Below the pieces are notes generated by a model that saw nothing but the letters and a program-made list of their open reading frames with translations, had not been told where the DNA came from and ran no database searches. From assembly GCA_021014325.1 (NCBI GenBank), contig CM037474.1, forward strand, positions 4,034,488 through 4,098,487: a DNA stretch of 64,000 nt. Direction: 5' to 3'. Below, in pieces: positions 29,550 to 43,100 of this stretch (the first letter of the stretch is position 1; each line of letters opens with the position of its first letter). The DNA is from Plazaster borealis. Lineage: Eukaryota; Echinodermata; Asteroidea; Forcipulatida; Labidiasteridae. The translations under genes and the position numbers were made by a program.

Positions 29550-31294
29550 TCATATCTCGTCTGTTTTCATGGTAACCGGTCCAGACACAGCTGTCACTAC
29601 TTCTCCCTGGGTGGAATCCTCAACACCATTCCTCCGCAAGAGCAGCATGTCCCGTATGCCCTTCCTAAACGGTTGGTTCGTGACGGCGTAGATGATCGGA
29701 TTCACGCAGGAGTTACACACGGATAAGATCACCGTGATGTGGTAGAAGGGCGAGGCGAAGTCCACCGGAACGCCTAAATTGGAGAGCAAGAAAGTCACCT
29801 GAGATGGACCCCAGCAGATGACGAAGGTTATGACGAAAGTCATGAGGGTCGTGATGAGGGTCTTAGTCGCCCGGAGCTGCCACATTTTGCGCTGGTCGGC
29901 TGCGTTATGGGCCGAGGACGCTAAAAGAAAAAAGAAAACAAATTAAAGGAAAATGATAACAATTACTGGGGTATATTTTTACCAGACAGAGCTAGATGTA
30001 TTGTGGCGAATCGTGGTATGGAGCGCCTACCGCCGACATGCAGTATCGATTTACTTAATTAGCACACTGATTCAGTGATCAGTGGCCAAGCAACACCTTC
30101 CCACCCTAAATAATGACTCTCAGCCCCTCGCCCTGCAAAAGGCTCACTTGACCTTTCCTGTGACTTCAAGAAATAAGGCTGTGTAGAAAAGGGACCTTTT
30201 GGGCTAGAAAGTTTCAGTTTTGGTACCGTATTTGACAAGAATAGTTGAGGTATATGGGCCTTCATTATACCCTGTACATAGTGGCTTTGTTTTGAACATG
30301 GGCCCGATTTCACAAATGAGCTAAGATTGATCTTAAGCTGTGTATCACTCTTAATTGCCAAGCAAGGTGTGATGTCACAATATAGCAACATTGACAACTC
30401 ATCTTAAGATGAAACGTAGTGTTTTGTGAAATCGAGCCCTTACTTTTAAACTCTCAGTAAAATTTGAATATCTGCTCTTGGAAGTCAATTGGCTGAGATG
30501 GGTGAAAGAGTTACCGTAATTAAATCAACGTCAGTTTTTGTAAGAAAAGTGAATGGCAACGTGTACTCACCCAATCTGCTAGAAAGCGCTCGAACTTGTC
30601 TCCTCAATGTCGAGATGACTCTCCACTGCACTGACACCATTAAGACGAATGGTGCGAACAGGGTGACGGAAAAACTGAAGACTCCCACCCCAGCCTGCAC
30701 CGCTCGGCTCGGCCAACCCAAGAAGTGGCAACCGACTGTTTTATCTTCTCCGTACACGGACAATATAAAGGACTTCGAAAGCGCGGCAAAAACCCAGCAT
30801 GAAGCGATCATAAAGTATTTATTTCGTTTGGTGAACACCACTTTGTACTTGTGCGGGTAGACGATGGCTACGAATCGCTCCAAGTTGACGGTGACCAGAC
30901 CTAAAATCGATATTAGAGCACAGACCCAGAAGATGAACTGACTGACGTAAACTCGGCATCTGAGATCACCGAAGAATCCTGGATTCGGTGCCGGCGTGCC
31001 TGTAGTTGGGACAAGCTTAAAGGGGATGACCAGCACGCAGACTAAGAAGTCAACCAACGAGAGGTGTATCAGAAAATCACTGGTGTTGGACCGCAGGGTT
31101 GGTACGCGAAGGAGTACGATAGCAACGAGCAGGTTGCCGGCGATACCAACCACACAGATTACGCCATAAAGAACCAGGACAAGATAACTATCTGCGAAGC
31201 TGCCCCAGTCTTGAGTATCTTTGCTGTCTTTGCCTCCGTCTTCTACATAATGTTCGGTTGCAATGGTTGTATTTTGGACGAGTTGCTGAGCCAT
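29550..31294 (-). CDS. Class A (rhodopsin-like) GPCR paralogue B, two exons
   Basis: Predicted 364-residue seven-transmembrane receptor. Exon 1 is 31294-30571 and exon 2 is 29920-29550, with a 650-nt phase-1 intron (donor GTGAGT, acceptor TTCTTTTAG). I chose the ATG at 31294 because it aligns with the starts of paralogues C and D; an in-frame ATG 50 codons upstream looks spurious. Approximate layout: glycosylatable NTT at 8-10; TM1 38-62 with GN; TM2 74-96 with Asp82; Cys113 before TM3; LERF at 138-141 instead of DRY; TM4 with Trp168; Cys189 in loop 2, able to pair with Cys113; TM5 with Pro215; TM6 with CWGP (Trp278, Pro280); TM7 with NPIIY at 315-319. All class A anchor residues are present, so a G-protein-coupled surface receptor is expected. 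Ligand unknown; chemosensory or peptide receptors are both possible. Its TM6 reads CWGP where the other copies have CWAP. Confidence 0.9.
30300..30439. mobile_element. Fold-back element in GPCR B intron
   Basis: GGGCCCGATTTCACAAA at the left, mirrored by TTTGTGAAATCGAGCCC at the right, with an inner TCTTAAG-containing inverted pair. It is 140 bp long and lies wholly within the intron, so it should be spliced out. Confidence 0.8.
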
Positions 31295-31493
31295 TTTTTC
31301 GGAAGTGTCAATCGATGAAGATGTAAAAATCACAATGTCTACACAGACCGTCTGTTTCTGCCTTTTGCACAATCTATAATTAATTATGCAATGTTCAAGA
31401 AATGCCCATGAGAATGACTTTTGTGATTGAATAGGGATGCGCAAAATCCAAAATTGCTCTCACGGTCAGTTCACAAATTATTTATGTTGCCAG

Positions 31494-31885
31494 TTAAAGG
31501 GACACGTTGCCTTGGATCGGACGAGTTGGTCTAAAAAAAAAGCGTTTGTAACCGTTTGTTATAAAATGCATATGGCTAGAAAGACGTTATAAAAGTAGAA
31601 TACAATGATCCACACAAATATGCCTCGGAAATGCGTGGTTTTCCTTTTACTTTCCGAACTAACACGGTCGGCCATTTTGTGGAGTCAAAAAGTTGACTCC
31701 ACAAAATGGCCGACCGTGTTTGTTCACGATGTAAAAGGAAAACCACGCAATTTCGAGACATTTTTGTGTGGATCATTGTATTCTACTTTTAAAACATCTT
31801 TCTAACCATATGCATTTTATAACAAACGGTTACAAATGCTTTTTTTAGACCAACTCGTCCGATCCAAGGCAACGTGTCCCTTTAA
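31494..31885. mobile_element. Long palindromic element, family 4
   Basis: TTAAAGGGACACGTTGCCTT opens it and AAGGCAACGTGTCCCTTTAA closes it. The arms extend almost to the centre, where AACACGGTCGGCCATTTTGT is answered by ACAAAATGGCCGACCGTGTT. It is 392 bp long, starting 200 bp upstream of the ATG of GPCR B. Confidence 0.9.
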
Positions 31886-34682
31886 TGTCATGCACCGTTT
31901 CACGAGAGAATTGCGTTGTTGGAAACATCTGAAATGACAGGTCTAATACTCTCAATCCTTGTTCACTGAAAGAAAAGACGGTGGCCTGAAAGGTTTGTGT
32001 TGTCGTACGGCGTTTAAAGCATTGGAGAATACTTAATTCCTGCTCTGATTGGGAATATACAGTAGCCATTTATATATACCTAAAGATTTATATATAGGTC
32101 TACCTGTACTGGAGAAAAAGTGAAAATAGATGTCCACGATGAAATTAATTTTAAAAAACCCTCATGCTTCAAGTAAAACAAATTGATTACAAAACAAATC
32201 GAATTAGTTACGAGAGAAACTATTTGATTTAAAAAGTAATGGAGCAAAGAAATGAGAAAATAAGTTTTCATTGAAGGTCACTTTCTAAAACGATATAGGA
32301 CAAATTTAGAACGCGCTTAAAATACATTAGTAATTAAAAATACTGCTCAAATTTTTGACTGATGTTTGTTTGTTTGTTTGTTTTGTTGTTGTTAATGTTA
32401 TTGGTGGTGTTTGTTTGTTTGTTTTTTTTTTTGGGGGGGGTCCGTTTGTTTCTTTCTTTACTTGCGTTCTTTGTTTACTTTTTTAAGTTTTCAAATCGAC
32501 AATTTTTATTCACTGAGATTTTCATTTAAGCGTTTTTATCGTCTAAAAATTATGTACACACTTTTATGAGCGGAGGTTGAGGTTGTTTTCATTATCTTTT
32601 TAAAACTGAGCAAAGAATTATTATTAAAACTAAAATTTTATAAATAAAGGAATTTAATCCAATCAAGTTAAGATGAATTTTGCCGTGACTAATATACACT
32701 AAGGTGGATTATAAATCTGTATAGTTATTTATTTCAATATCTATTTATTACATTTTTTGCCAAATAATATGGCAAAAATTACTTGTTAAAACTTCTTTTT
32801 AGCTTTGCATACTACACTTCAGTTCAGTAATCGCTACGTGCATAATTTACAGTACATCAACATTACTTCTGTCTGCTTTTGAACAGAGTTAAAACATTCT
32901 GTGTCATTTGTGGATATTTTCAACAACAACAAAAAAACATTTTAGGTCGCTCGGCATTGTAGAATATAGTATCGTATTCCTCTTTCAAAAAATGTAAGGA
33001 GACGGAAAGGGGGCACTTTTTGATGAAACAAAAGTGACATTCGACTCAAATTATCAGTTTTATATGGACGTCTTAACACTTAGTCATTCAAGTTGCCCCA
33101 CTTAATTGAGTGGCAAACTCGCGAGCAAGCTCTCAGAAATGTAGGTCTCAAGGTTTATGAAACAAGATAAAAAGCTTTCCATCCAATGTAACACGTTTTT
33201 TATTTATTATTCAAGGACTGGCGAGAGGGGCACTTTTTGTGTAAAAAAAAAACAAAGCCCGTTTGGGAGAGCATGGCGTTAGATTGGGAGAGTGTGTTGT
33301 CATAGTCTGGACTACGTCTGTATGGTTAATGGTTTGTGTGAGCAGAAACCAGACCTGCTCAAACCGCGCGAAGCATAACAACCTTCAATCGGAAGAAGAA
33401 TTCTTCGTTTGCCGAAGCTTTTCGCTGTTTTAAGTCGTCATTCCTTTTACCTGAACAATCATTGTATAATTATAAAACCTTTTGGTTCAACATGTACAGT
33501 TGTTAACACCCAAAGTCTTTATGATTTGTGGTATTTCAATTTTGTCTGCGACTCACTGTGGCTGGATCGCTGCATTCAGTTGATAGGGGTGGTTTTAGAA
33601 GATGTGTTGGATGACAACAATGCTACATTAATGCTACAAAATATTGCTAAAAGGGGTCATGTCTCTTTTTGTAAAACGATGTACACAAAAATCATGACGA
33701 ATCGTGTTTTGTTTTGTGGTTCAAGTTAGTCATGACTTGCCTTGTCATCAAACAAAACTGTGTTTTATGTTTGTTATATGCTATTCTTATTTGTGTCACA
33801 TAAAATATTATCAAATGATTATACTTTTTTTAAAAAATAAGCCTCTTGCTTTCTCCCTTTGTATACGAACTAGAGTTTTGTCCGCTATGTAAATGGATTA
33901 TTCCATTTCTGGTTGCGCCTTTTCAAAGTCAGCTCGCACAGTGTGTGAAAGATTTCCTGCGCAAAATTGGGATAAAGTTCTTCGTATTATGGTTCGTCTG
34001 TTTGACAAAGTAACAAAAAAGACAACAACAACCAAAACCCACCCCAACCAACCAACAAACAAACAAACAAACAAACAAACAAAAAACAAACAAACACCCC
34101 AACACCCCAACACCTCAACAAACAAAATATAAGTGTTAGAAAATAACCTTTTTCTTTCTCAAATCAAAAGTGGATAGAAAAAACCCGATGCTATCCTCAT
34201 GAAAATGAAATGTAAGATTTCATTATTTTCCCTTTGGTCTGTGGACACTTACTTCCTCCAATAAGACCAGACACTGTGGCTATTTTGTGAAACGTCAGAG
34301 TCACACAATGCTGAGAATAGTCCTTTTGTTTTATTCGGTGTCCTGTTTTAGTCACACTAAAAGAACACTCTCAAACAATACCTCCATACACTTAATTGTC
34401 TGTAATTTTCTGTAATTCTATGGGGAAAGCGCCGAACCTTATTGAATCTCAGCACCCCGTACAATAGAGGCATCTTCGCGGCAAAACTGATCAATAGGAG
34501 AAGGTCGAGAACGATTTAGAAAAAAAGAATATCTTCGTATCTTAAATTTCCCTCTTTACTTCTTTCCTGTCGTGTTGACCTATAGTTCTAAAACTTACCT
34601 CCCTCCCAGAATGACTCTACATTTTCTTCAATATGTAGCAATTTAATTTCCCCGTAAAATTGGAAACAACAACAACAACAAC
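31886..34682. other. AT-rich gene desert with microsatellites
   Basis: (TTTG)n-type runs occur at 32360-32425 and (CAAA)n at 34050-34100. A 106-codon frame at 33409-33729 begins at a TTG and has no domain. Nothing else is recognisable. Confidence 0.5.
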
Positions 34683-35030
34683 ACAACAGTGGCTTCTTAT
34701 ATAGCGCACATATCCGTCACTCAGTGACGCTCAAGGCGCTTTTAGCGTTCATTATTTTCCTGCAAGGTATTGTGGAGCTACGTTTTGAAGTATGAGACCA
34801 AGTCCTTTACATAGCACCATGTAATGGTTTACAAGGTGCTGTGGCGCAATATGCTGCCGATCAAACCAGGAACACCGGGGCGAACCCCTTCTCTTTACGA
34901 TAAGTGCACTGGGTTCTTTTACGTGCATTACACAACACACGGGACCTACGGCTTAACGTCCCATCCGAAGGACGAAGCATGTGGTTAAGTGTCTTGCTTA
35001 AGGACACAAGTGTCACGACATGGAAAGCCA
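34683..35030 (-). repeat. SINE with GCGCTATATAAGAA tail
   Basis: On the minus strand it runs from CTTGTGTCCTTAAGCAAGAC (about 35008) through ACTTAACCAC, AAGAGAAGGGGTTCGCCCC and GGTGTTCC to the tail GACGGATATGTGCGCTATAT and AAGAAGCCACTG, then (GTT)n. The body matches the SINE at 54665-54890; the tRNA head is degraded here. Confidence 0.75.
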
Positions 35031-35354
35031 TGACCATGAGAAATAATGCCAAACTTAAGCTTTCCCCACCCCCCTCCGTTAGAAATCCACTGGCTTTTAG
35101 CTATCCGAGGAAGAAACATAATAGGCCTACTATGGAGTGCACATTCTGCATTCATTTTTCCGACCACAAATGTTAGGCGTAACAATGCGTAGTATAGGGA
35201 GACAGCGCATAATTGACATTTTCCATTATAAATGCATACACGACTTATTACAAGAAGGTCTCTTATAAAGACGTTATGTAGGCCTACGTAACTATTTCCC
35301 AGGAGTACACAATATTCGGAGAGAATTTTTCAAAAGTTACTTGTTTAAAAAATG

Positions 35355-35468
35355 CTTTTACAATGATAGCTAAGATGCACAACAGCCGGGGGCCGGGGGG
35401 GCCCACTTTGTTTCTTTTCTTTTTTACGTCGGGAGGGGATAGAGCGAAAAAACAGGGACACCACAAAA

Positions 35469-35501
<33 letters not shown>

Positions 35502-35580
35502 TTAATTATTTTTTCACCCCGGAAATAGCCGGGGACGGAGGTTGGGGGGCGGGGGGGGGGGGAGTTTGTGAACCCTGTTG
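35355..35580. repeat. (ATT)n microsatellite and G-rich tract
   Basis: An (ATT)n run occupies about 35467-35505, flanked by G-runs at 35388-35401 and 35541-35563. Simple sequence with no gene; the open frames across it are low-complexity artefacts. Confidence 0.8.
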
Positions 35581-35828
35581 AATCTTTTGGGAGGTGCGGA
35601 TCGGATGACATTTTCTCCCCTCGATCCCACGATGCAAACGACTACAACGCATCGATGCGACGTACCCGGTAGGCTTTAGTCAAGGCGCTCGAAAACAGAC
35701 TAGCTCAAACGGCGAAACTTGTGACATTGCCGCTCGCGCTGGTCGTTTTTCGTGCGTGATGTATACCATCCGGGTTTGCCGCGAGCGCCTTGACTATAGG
35801 CTACGTAACCGGTCGATTGCATTGTATA

Positions 35829-35905
35829 GTCTGGTTCCATGACCAAAGATCCCCGGACGACAGGTGCCAGTCGGAGATTTTGGGGTCTGGGAACCAGACT
35901 AATCA
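35829..35905. mobile_element. Short inverted-repeat unit (TCTGGTTCC ends)
   Basis: TAGTCTGGTTCC and GGAACCAGACTA face each other across about 50 bp. Possibly a small fold-back element; it sits next to the perfect hairpin at 35945. Confidence 0.5.
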
Positions 35906-35944
35906 TTGTACATGGTGCTTTTATGGTGCTTTACAGCCTCGCTA

Positions 35945-35985
35945 CCATTGATCTCCATTATACTGTCAGTATAATGGAGATCAAT
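35945..35985. repeat. Perfect hairpin
   Basis: ATTGATCTCCATTATACTG followed by its reverse complement CAGTATAATGGAGATCAAT with essentially no loop. Cruciform-capable. Confidence 0.85.
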
Positions 35986-36019
35986 GCTCGCTACCATGGG
36001 CAGCGCGCCGTATCGAGCA

Positions 36020-36180
36020 AGGCATTCTGGGAAAGAAAACAAAATGGCGCGGCGAGATCGTACACCATGGGAACGAGGTATGGTGCTTTACAATCGTTCG
36101 CGTTTGTCGGTCGTTGACGTTGGGTTACCAGTTTAGTCGTTTGCACGTTGCATCCATTTTCAAGCCAAGTTCAACATGGT
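36020..36180 (+). promoter_or_regulatory. Possible promoter and 5' untranslated region
   Basis: A GC-richer stretch with GGCATTCTGGGAAAG and AAAATGGCGCGGCGAG is followed by a pyrimidine-bearing region ending AACATG at 36176-36178, directly at a GTAGGT splice-donor-like sequence. This layout (first exon ending at or just after ATG) is common in housekeeping genes. I could not find the downstream exons, so the call is tentative. Confidence 0.25.
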
Positions 36181-37195
36181 AGGTATTGACTGTTGTGTCT
36201 GATATTTTACTTCTAGAATAAACATTATTATCAAATGTACGTTACACAAAACCTTGGCAGAGGTGGAGTCGTATCCGAGCCAAGGCATAATGCACAAAGC
36301 ATAGGCATGTCGATCGCGAAGATTTCATTGCAAGTTCTATAAAAACCGGAACCTGCAACCGATCTCAATATTTGTTGATAAAAAATTATTATTAACGGCA
36401 GAAATAAGGGGATCAGATCGTTCATGAACGCAAGTTTGCGAACTTCTGATTTTTTTCCGACTTTTTTTTAATATTTTTTTTTACACCTTTCGAAAACTGT
36501 GTGCATTACATGCGCGCTAGTGAATAAGACTTGCGGGCGACCCTATGTTTTACTTTTATAACATTTCAGATGAGTTTAAAGTGATACAAAATGTCTCAGA
36601 AGTTGTCTGGATTGCACCAGAAAGCATCTACGACCTAAACTTTTTCCCGGGGCCCTAAAGCGGGCCCCGGACCCCAAGCCGTAAGGGCTTCACGCTTCGC
36701 GTTCGCAGTTTAGTCCCTTATTAAACACTTATTATATGTTTCCTTCTTTTTCCTGAAACTTCATTCTCATGCCTGATTTGAGTGGAAATTTGTTTTCCCC
36801 AGCTGCATCCAGAAAGAAAGAAAACATCCAGAAGGTCCCATACACATGTACACACAGATGTCCTTTTCGGCCGGTCCACAACAAAACTGTTTCTACCAAA
36901 ATTTGTTCTACATTTATTAATTGATCACATAAAAATACCCACATTTACAAAACTTGAAAGCAGCTTTTCTCACGTTTTCACACGAAAAAAACAAAGGGAT
37001 TTGGACTCTCCCTCCCCGGATCTGCTGATCCAAATAACCCAATGTTGGAAATTGTTGGTGCCCCCCCCACTTTCAAATACCTTCCGGCGCCAGGCCAGCA
37101 GAAAAATACGTGAAGACGTTTGAATACCGGGCATGCCTGCTGTTTGTGCAAGATAGTCTCCCGTAACCCAACAGGGCAGCCCGAGGCCTATGTGG

Positions 37196-37360
37196 TGCTC
37201 GATATTGTGTCTTCATTGTGTGCTTGGAATCTCAGGAATTCTTTAGAGGATTTAAGGGGGGGGGGGGTTACTTCTGTACAAGAGGAAAATAGTAAGTTAA
37301 AGTATGGAACATGGGGGGGGGGTACCCTCTGCCCCATATCGGGAATGGTATATCGTGGTC
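37196..37360 (-). mobile_element. Family 2 dispersed element, copy 5
   Basis: GGTGCTCGATATTGTGTCTT, TTGTGTGCTTGGAATCTCAG, CTTCTGTACAAGAGGAAAAT and CCCCATATCGGGAATGGTAT in order, with long G-runs at 37257 and 37313. Minus orientation relative to copies 1 and 2. Confidence 0.75.
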
Positions 37361-40017
37361 ACATGCGCCAATCTGGTGAAGGAAAGATCGGGTCTTTCTG
37401 TATGGCGACATGTGACGAAGGCGATTCACCCTGAACCGGGCTGGCGCTCAAGGTGATGGGCTCCTTCGACTGGGTTTCTTCGACCGGGTTCTTTGATAAC
37501 TTCGTGGAGAGTGGCGTCCAAACGCTTTGTTGTTGTTACTTTCTGATAACTGAATTGATTTTACATGCGTTAGTTTCACCGAACTGTAAATCCACATGAG
37601 AATGAACCAAAGGAACCCTGCTTTGTGCCTTACACTCTCGCTGAGCATGTGTGCATACGTCTTCAGCCCAACACAATGCCTTTGGATGGGACCGTGAGCG
37701 AACCTTACACTGGGAAAAAAAGACTCATCAAGAGCATGGTCAACAGAGGGCGTCTTCGAGTTCCCTGCATCAGAGCCGTATATTGATACACAGCTCTGCC
37801 CTGCATCAGGGGTCCAGTTTGTGGAATGGAAATCGGCAGCTGTTTGATTACGGTAACAACAACAATCTTTGATTCGTGGTGTTTTTTGTTTGTTTGTTTG
37901 TTTGTTCGTTTATTTATTGGGGTGTTTGTTTGTTTGTTGTTTGGATAATTTTTCACCGTTAGATGAGAATCTCCCCGTCACAGACAGGAAACATTTATTT
38001 CATACTGACTCAACAATAAGATACATACATTGTAGAAAAGCAAATAATTCATCAATACATTTGTATCACACTATATGATTTAACTGAAAATATATGTACA
38101 TGAGTCAATATGTAGTAAGAAAGTGAAGCAAACAATGTTACTGTTCTTTTCCCTATTTTGACAGACAAAACAGACACACACGTATACACAAGCTGACAGC
38201 TAAGACCAAACAAACATAACCGATTAAAAGATGGGAGTTAGTCGCACACAGTTTCTAGGGAAAATTGGAAATAGTATGCACTTGAGTACATTGTGTACTA
38301 TGTGATTAGGGGAAATGTGATTAGAAACAAGCCTTTACCGCTTGCATATAACTGCAAATCATTGTGATTGATCGCTATTCCGTAATTGCAATTCATTGTG
38401 ATGAATAGTTACTGATGTTCCACAATGCAATTCACTGTTACCAATCGACGTACCACATTGTAATTCATTATCATGTTGAATCGCTGTTCCCATCATATAA
38501 TTGTGTACGATTTTGTTCATAATTGAGTCGGTACTTATAATATGGACGAAGAAGAAGAATTTAATTGCATTTGTTTTATTTTATCAAATTTCCGCAGACG
38601 GCTTAGGTTTACTGAAATTCCGCCTTTTATTGATAATCACTGAATTATGCCATATACTAGAATCACTAGTCTTTTTACATTAGCTACCCGAGTACATTTA
38701 TCATAATCTCATTTATTGTCATGAATTAGGCTTAATACTAATACAAGATTGGTGATTTTCAAAGACAATATCTACACTTTTGTTTGACCCAACATAAAAC
38801 ATGATATTACAAAATTACGCTCAATCGGTCATCGGAGTCTCACGAAAACAACCCCATTATAATGTTAACACTGTCGTCGAGTTTGGACTCGCACGCGAGA
38901 TCAAAACTAGTTGTTTTTGCTCATTTCAAAACAATAACTATAGCATTTCAGGCAAAAACATTTCAAGGGAAGTTTTCCACCATGACCATCTTTATACCAT
39001 ATTGTGTTTGTGTGAATATTTTGATTTAAATCGTACCAGTGTTGTGCACATTCTTTAAGTGAACGTTGATCGTTTTCTTTGGTTAGAATAGCCAGCCTGA
39101 AGATTTTGAAGGGAAAATAAGACATCTTTTTGATTGTTTTTAAAACCATTGATTAATGTCTCATTGAGGATGGGAATTTAGGCTTAAAATAAGTTGAGTG
39201 TAAACTTGCACTTTCGAAGATGGTAATAAAACCACGGACCCATAATTGTTCGTATTAAAACATGAAGAGGTGACCGGGGTTTTTTTAGGTCAGGGGGAAT
39301 GGTCCAATGCGATTGTTGAATACGTCAGCCCATCGCAGCGCCTTTAGATGACCGAGCAAACCGTCTAGCGTCAAAAAGTTTCTTTTTTTTGATAAATTTA
39401 TTCACTGATGTCATGTACACTTATCATATGGCAAAGGTTAAGGTGAAGGTTGAGATCGAGGTTATTGATCAGACGGTTGTTTGCCTAGAGACGTTGCATT
39501 GAAGAAAACAGTGCCATTATACGGACGGGTGCCATACTTTAATATTATTACTCAGAAGAATAATATAACAAGCTAAAATTAACAACAGAGGGCGATGTGT
39601 TATGTTCAGAGGCAGAGCTCTGTTCAGAGGATAAACCTGACAAACAATATTCTAGGAATTTTTCAGTCTTCTGCTGGTCGGTTAATATCCACAGCTGACA
39701 ATGAGGGCGTGCATGGCAGACATGGGGATGGTTTTTCCAGCTGAGCTTTCTCCGTTTAGAGAAATCTCTCGTTTTTGGCGCAATGCTTTATTTCCAACGT
39801 ATCCTTCACACATCTCGTTCTATGGCATTCTAACGTGTGGCCAATGCAAGGGGAAATTGGCAACGTGTGCTAAAGGTTTTCATCAAGTGTTTGTCAAATG
39901 TTTGTAGAAGTCGAAGCTCTCTGGCATCATTAAGAAAAGAAAAGAAAAACGAAATCACCTGTTTAAGCAGAGCAAATCTCGATTTGCATTTTCAGCATCG
40001 AGTTCACTATCCAGTCA
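37361..40017. other. No gene recognised; (GTTT)n and repeat pieces
   Basis: A (GTTT)n tract lies at about 37880-37945. At 38740-38850 is a faint family 1 element piece (TTTCAAAGAC, CAATCGGTCATCGGAGT). Frames of 60-85 codons show no domain. Confidence 0.45.
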
Positions 40018-40198
40018 TTTGGTGCTCGATACGGGCATGGTGTACCCCTTTTGTGTCTTCATTGTGTGCCTAGAATCTCAGGAATTCTTTAGAGGATTTT
40101 AGGGGGGTACTTCTGTACAAGAGGAAATAGTGTGTTGTATGGGGACATGGAAGGGGGAGGGGGTGGATACCCTCTGACCCATATCGGGTATAACATGT
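40018..40198 (-). mobile_element. Family 2 dispersed element, copy 6
   Basis: GGTGCTCGATACGGGCATGG, TGTGTCTTCATTGTGTGCCT, GGAATTCTTTAGAGGATTTT, ACTTCTGTACAAGAGG and CCATATCGGGTATAACATG; both ends are recognisable. Confidence 0.75.
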
Positions 40199-43100
40199 TT
40201 CCAGTGAGCTTAGAATCGTCAACACGATTGATGTGAGGAAATTGAACCGGTCGATTCTGCCTGGATCCCCTTGCTTGACCATCTTCATTCTACAAATAAG
40301 GGATTTTGTTTAGTGTGAAATGTTGCCAAAACAACGCAAAGTAATCTTGAGGTGGTCGTTTTTGTGTGGATAAGCACGTGTGCGTAGCTATGTTCTTACA
40401 CATGCCAACTTACGGGGTACTTTTAACAATGGAACAATGGACCCCACAAAGTGTTTAGCCTCAGGTGTCTTTCGGACACCCTGCTTTAAATTTGGACACC
40501 TTGTTTTATCTGTCATTTACATGTAAATGTATAGACGATGTGACCTGTGACATCACATGTTTACAAAAGAGCCACAGAGCCTGGACTTCCTGCAGGCACG
40601 CATTGTACACAGACTAATGGAATAAAATATAAAATCTTATATTTTATGAAGATTGCACTGTCTAATTCCTATCAACTTTTGATATCATGAAAGGGGGCAC
40701 ATCTCAAAACTTGTCCAGCTTTTACTTATACTCCCCAGGGAGCTGAGAAAGGTTAAAGGAATGTTATTGGCCCAATGACCAGGGCACTAATGTTGGCGCA
40801 TTGAGACGTTTATTGTATAATGCGTTATATAAGAACTTGTTATTATTATTATTATAAATTGGCAGACTACTTACCATAATTTGTTTGCGTTTGGCTATGT
40901 CACGTATTTCAATAGATTACACAAGGCTAAACAAATTGGGAGTAGTATTCTCTAAGTTGATCCTTTGAACTGATGTAAAATGCAATGGAATAGGACTATC
41001 TGGAAGAATGGGGGTAGATTTATAATTTGTGAGAGAGTTATTCCCTAATAATAGTGGTTTTGCTGAGACAGTTTTACAGTCACGCGAGGACACAAAGCAG
41101 TGCCACTTCCACTTATTACGAGCTGGGCGAAAAATAGTACCCTCGTCAACCAATAAAAACCCCGTTAGGTAACAACTCATTAATTTTTCCACTCAAATAT
41201 TTGTTGTGTGTGTGTAGTCCATCCTCATATCAACGCAAACAAACAGGAAAATATCAGCAGTCTTAGAACTTTGTTCAGCCCGTTCATCACCTGTGTGATA
41301 CTTCACCCCAATGCCGAATGTTTAAAAATCCCCGGGGGTCATATTATTGTAAACTATACCGCTAGCCTACTGAGATATATTATTATTAAAAAAGAGGCGG
41401 GAAAGAAGAAAACCACCTCTTTGTATATGGGATGATCCTGCAGACCATAAGAAGAAGTTATTACTTCAGGAAGACGTAAACAAGAAAGGGGGAACGTTTT
41501 CAATCGTGCAAACAGCCCGTTTTCCTTCGGACTTTCGGCAGCCGCGAAGCTACCCGCAGACGAGTTGTGTAATTTAATACAACACAAATTGCATTATCAA
41601 CGCAGGGTTTTAAAAGGAAAACATGAACAAAATTTCCATACCAATAGTGCCTGACAGACACAGAAGCTTTGTAATAACATTTCATAATGATAAATCAATT
41701 ATACAATAATAATTTCACACGTAAATGTTTGGATACATATTTTGTATGAAGCATTCCGTCTGAATGAATTGTTGTACTTTCGAAAATGCACTACTGTACC
41801 ACTCACCCCTTTTAGCAAGGTAGTCCAACCGACCGAAGTCTTCGGAATTAAACATTATATATTTTTTTAATAGGTCGGTTTTCAATCCTCACCAAATCTC
41901 TTCCCAAGAGAATCATCGAAACTGAAGAGCCTTTTTTGTTGTTGTGTGGAAGATGTATTGTAGACTAAACGTTCGTTGCTGTAATTTTTCAGATGATGAA
42001 ATAAATAATTTCTGTGATCCAATTGTGTAAATTAGGCGGACTATGGATAGGGATAGGACTGTCTCAAATAGTCGGATAAGATTGTCAGTTCAAATAACAT
42101 TATGTTGGAATGTTGTGCTGTATGCTAAACAATTCATCTTTCTTAATTCATACAAGAGTCTACCCCCTTTTTCTGTGGGTGACTGCCGCGCCCCCTTGCT
42201 CTACGCTACGATTTGATTTCATAGAAAATGTAGTATTCGTTGGAGTTGTTTTTTTCGTGTTCGATAGGGGCGAGACTTGCACAGTCTATGGTCTATACTA
42301 GAAACAAACTCGCATTACGTGATTGACGAGGTAGGTGACAAGAAAATCTGTGTTTTGGGAATTCAAAAACCACTTCTATCAAAAAGTGCGGCAAAGTTGG
42401 TCACTGATCACGCGGAGCAAAACTGTCAATGGGATTCCGTGTGAACATAGGACATTATTCGAGGCTGTAACTCTTTTATTTACGACAGTCTCCACGGCTA
42501 GATATGCATGTCTAGTCTGAATATTACAGCATTACAAAAGGAGGGCATGCGGTGACTTTAATGCAACACTAAACACAAAGTAATAGTGTGTCATACTATA
42601 TTCTTCCCTGACAATAATGTAAATGAAAAAGAAACCCGTATTCACGATGCAATCACTCAACTTAAAGTGCGTACAATATGGTCGATGGGAATTTCTCTTT
42701 CCCAAAAGACGGGAAACACTTTATTTCTATTCCGTTCCCCCTATAATAATCACAGAGAAAGGACAAAGATAATCAGTAGTGGCAAATGGCCTCGCCCATT
42801 ACTCAACGAAAACAGTTGTGGTGTAAATCACAAAGATTGAACTGACAACACGTGTCTAGTTCTACTGAAAGAGCCTAGTATATCCTTCGCATTCACTCAG
42901 CTACCAAATTATTGAAATACTGTCAGACCTTGTGCTGGTGTTGATGCAGAAAATCAAACTCACACCTCGATCCCTTCATGGCACTGTATACATCAATATT
43001 TACGGTGAAAAACACAGTAAAGCCGCCTAGTTAAATACAATATTCAACATGGGTTAAAAAGCTGACCAGTTTATTAATTTGTTTAAGACGTTAAGAGATG

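Noticed and set aside
33409..33729. 106-codon plus-strand frame
   Set aside because: Starts at a TTG, lies in an AT-rich gene desert and shows no domain, splice context or paralogue.
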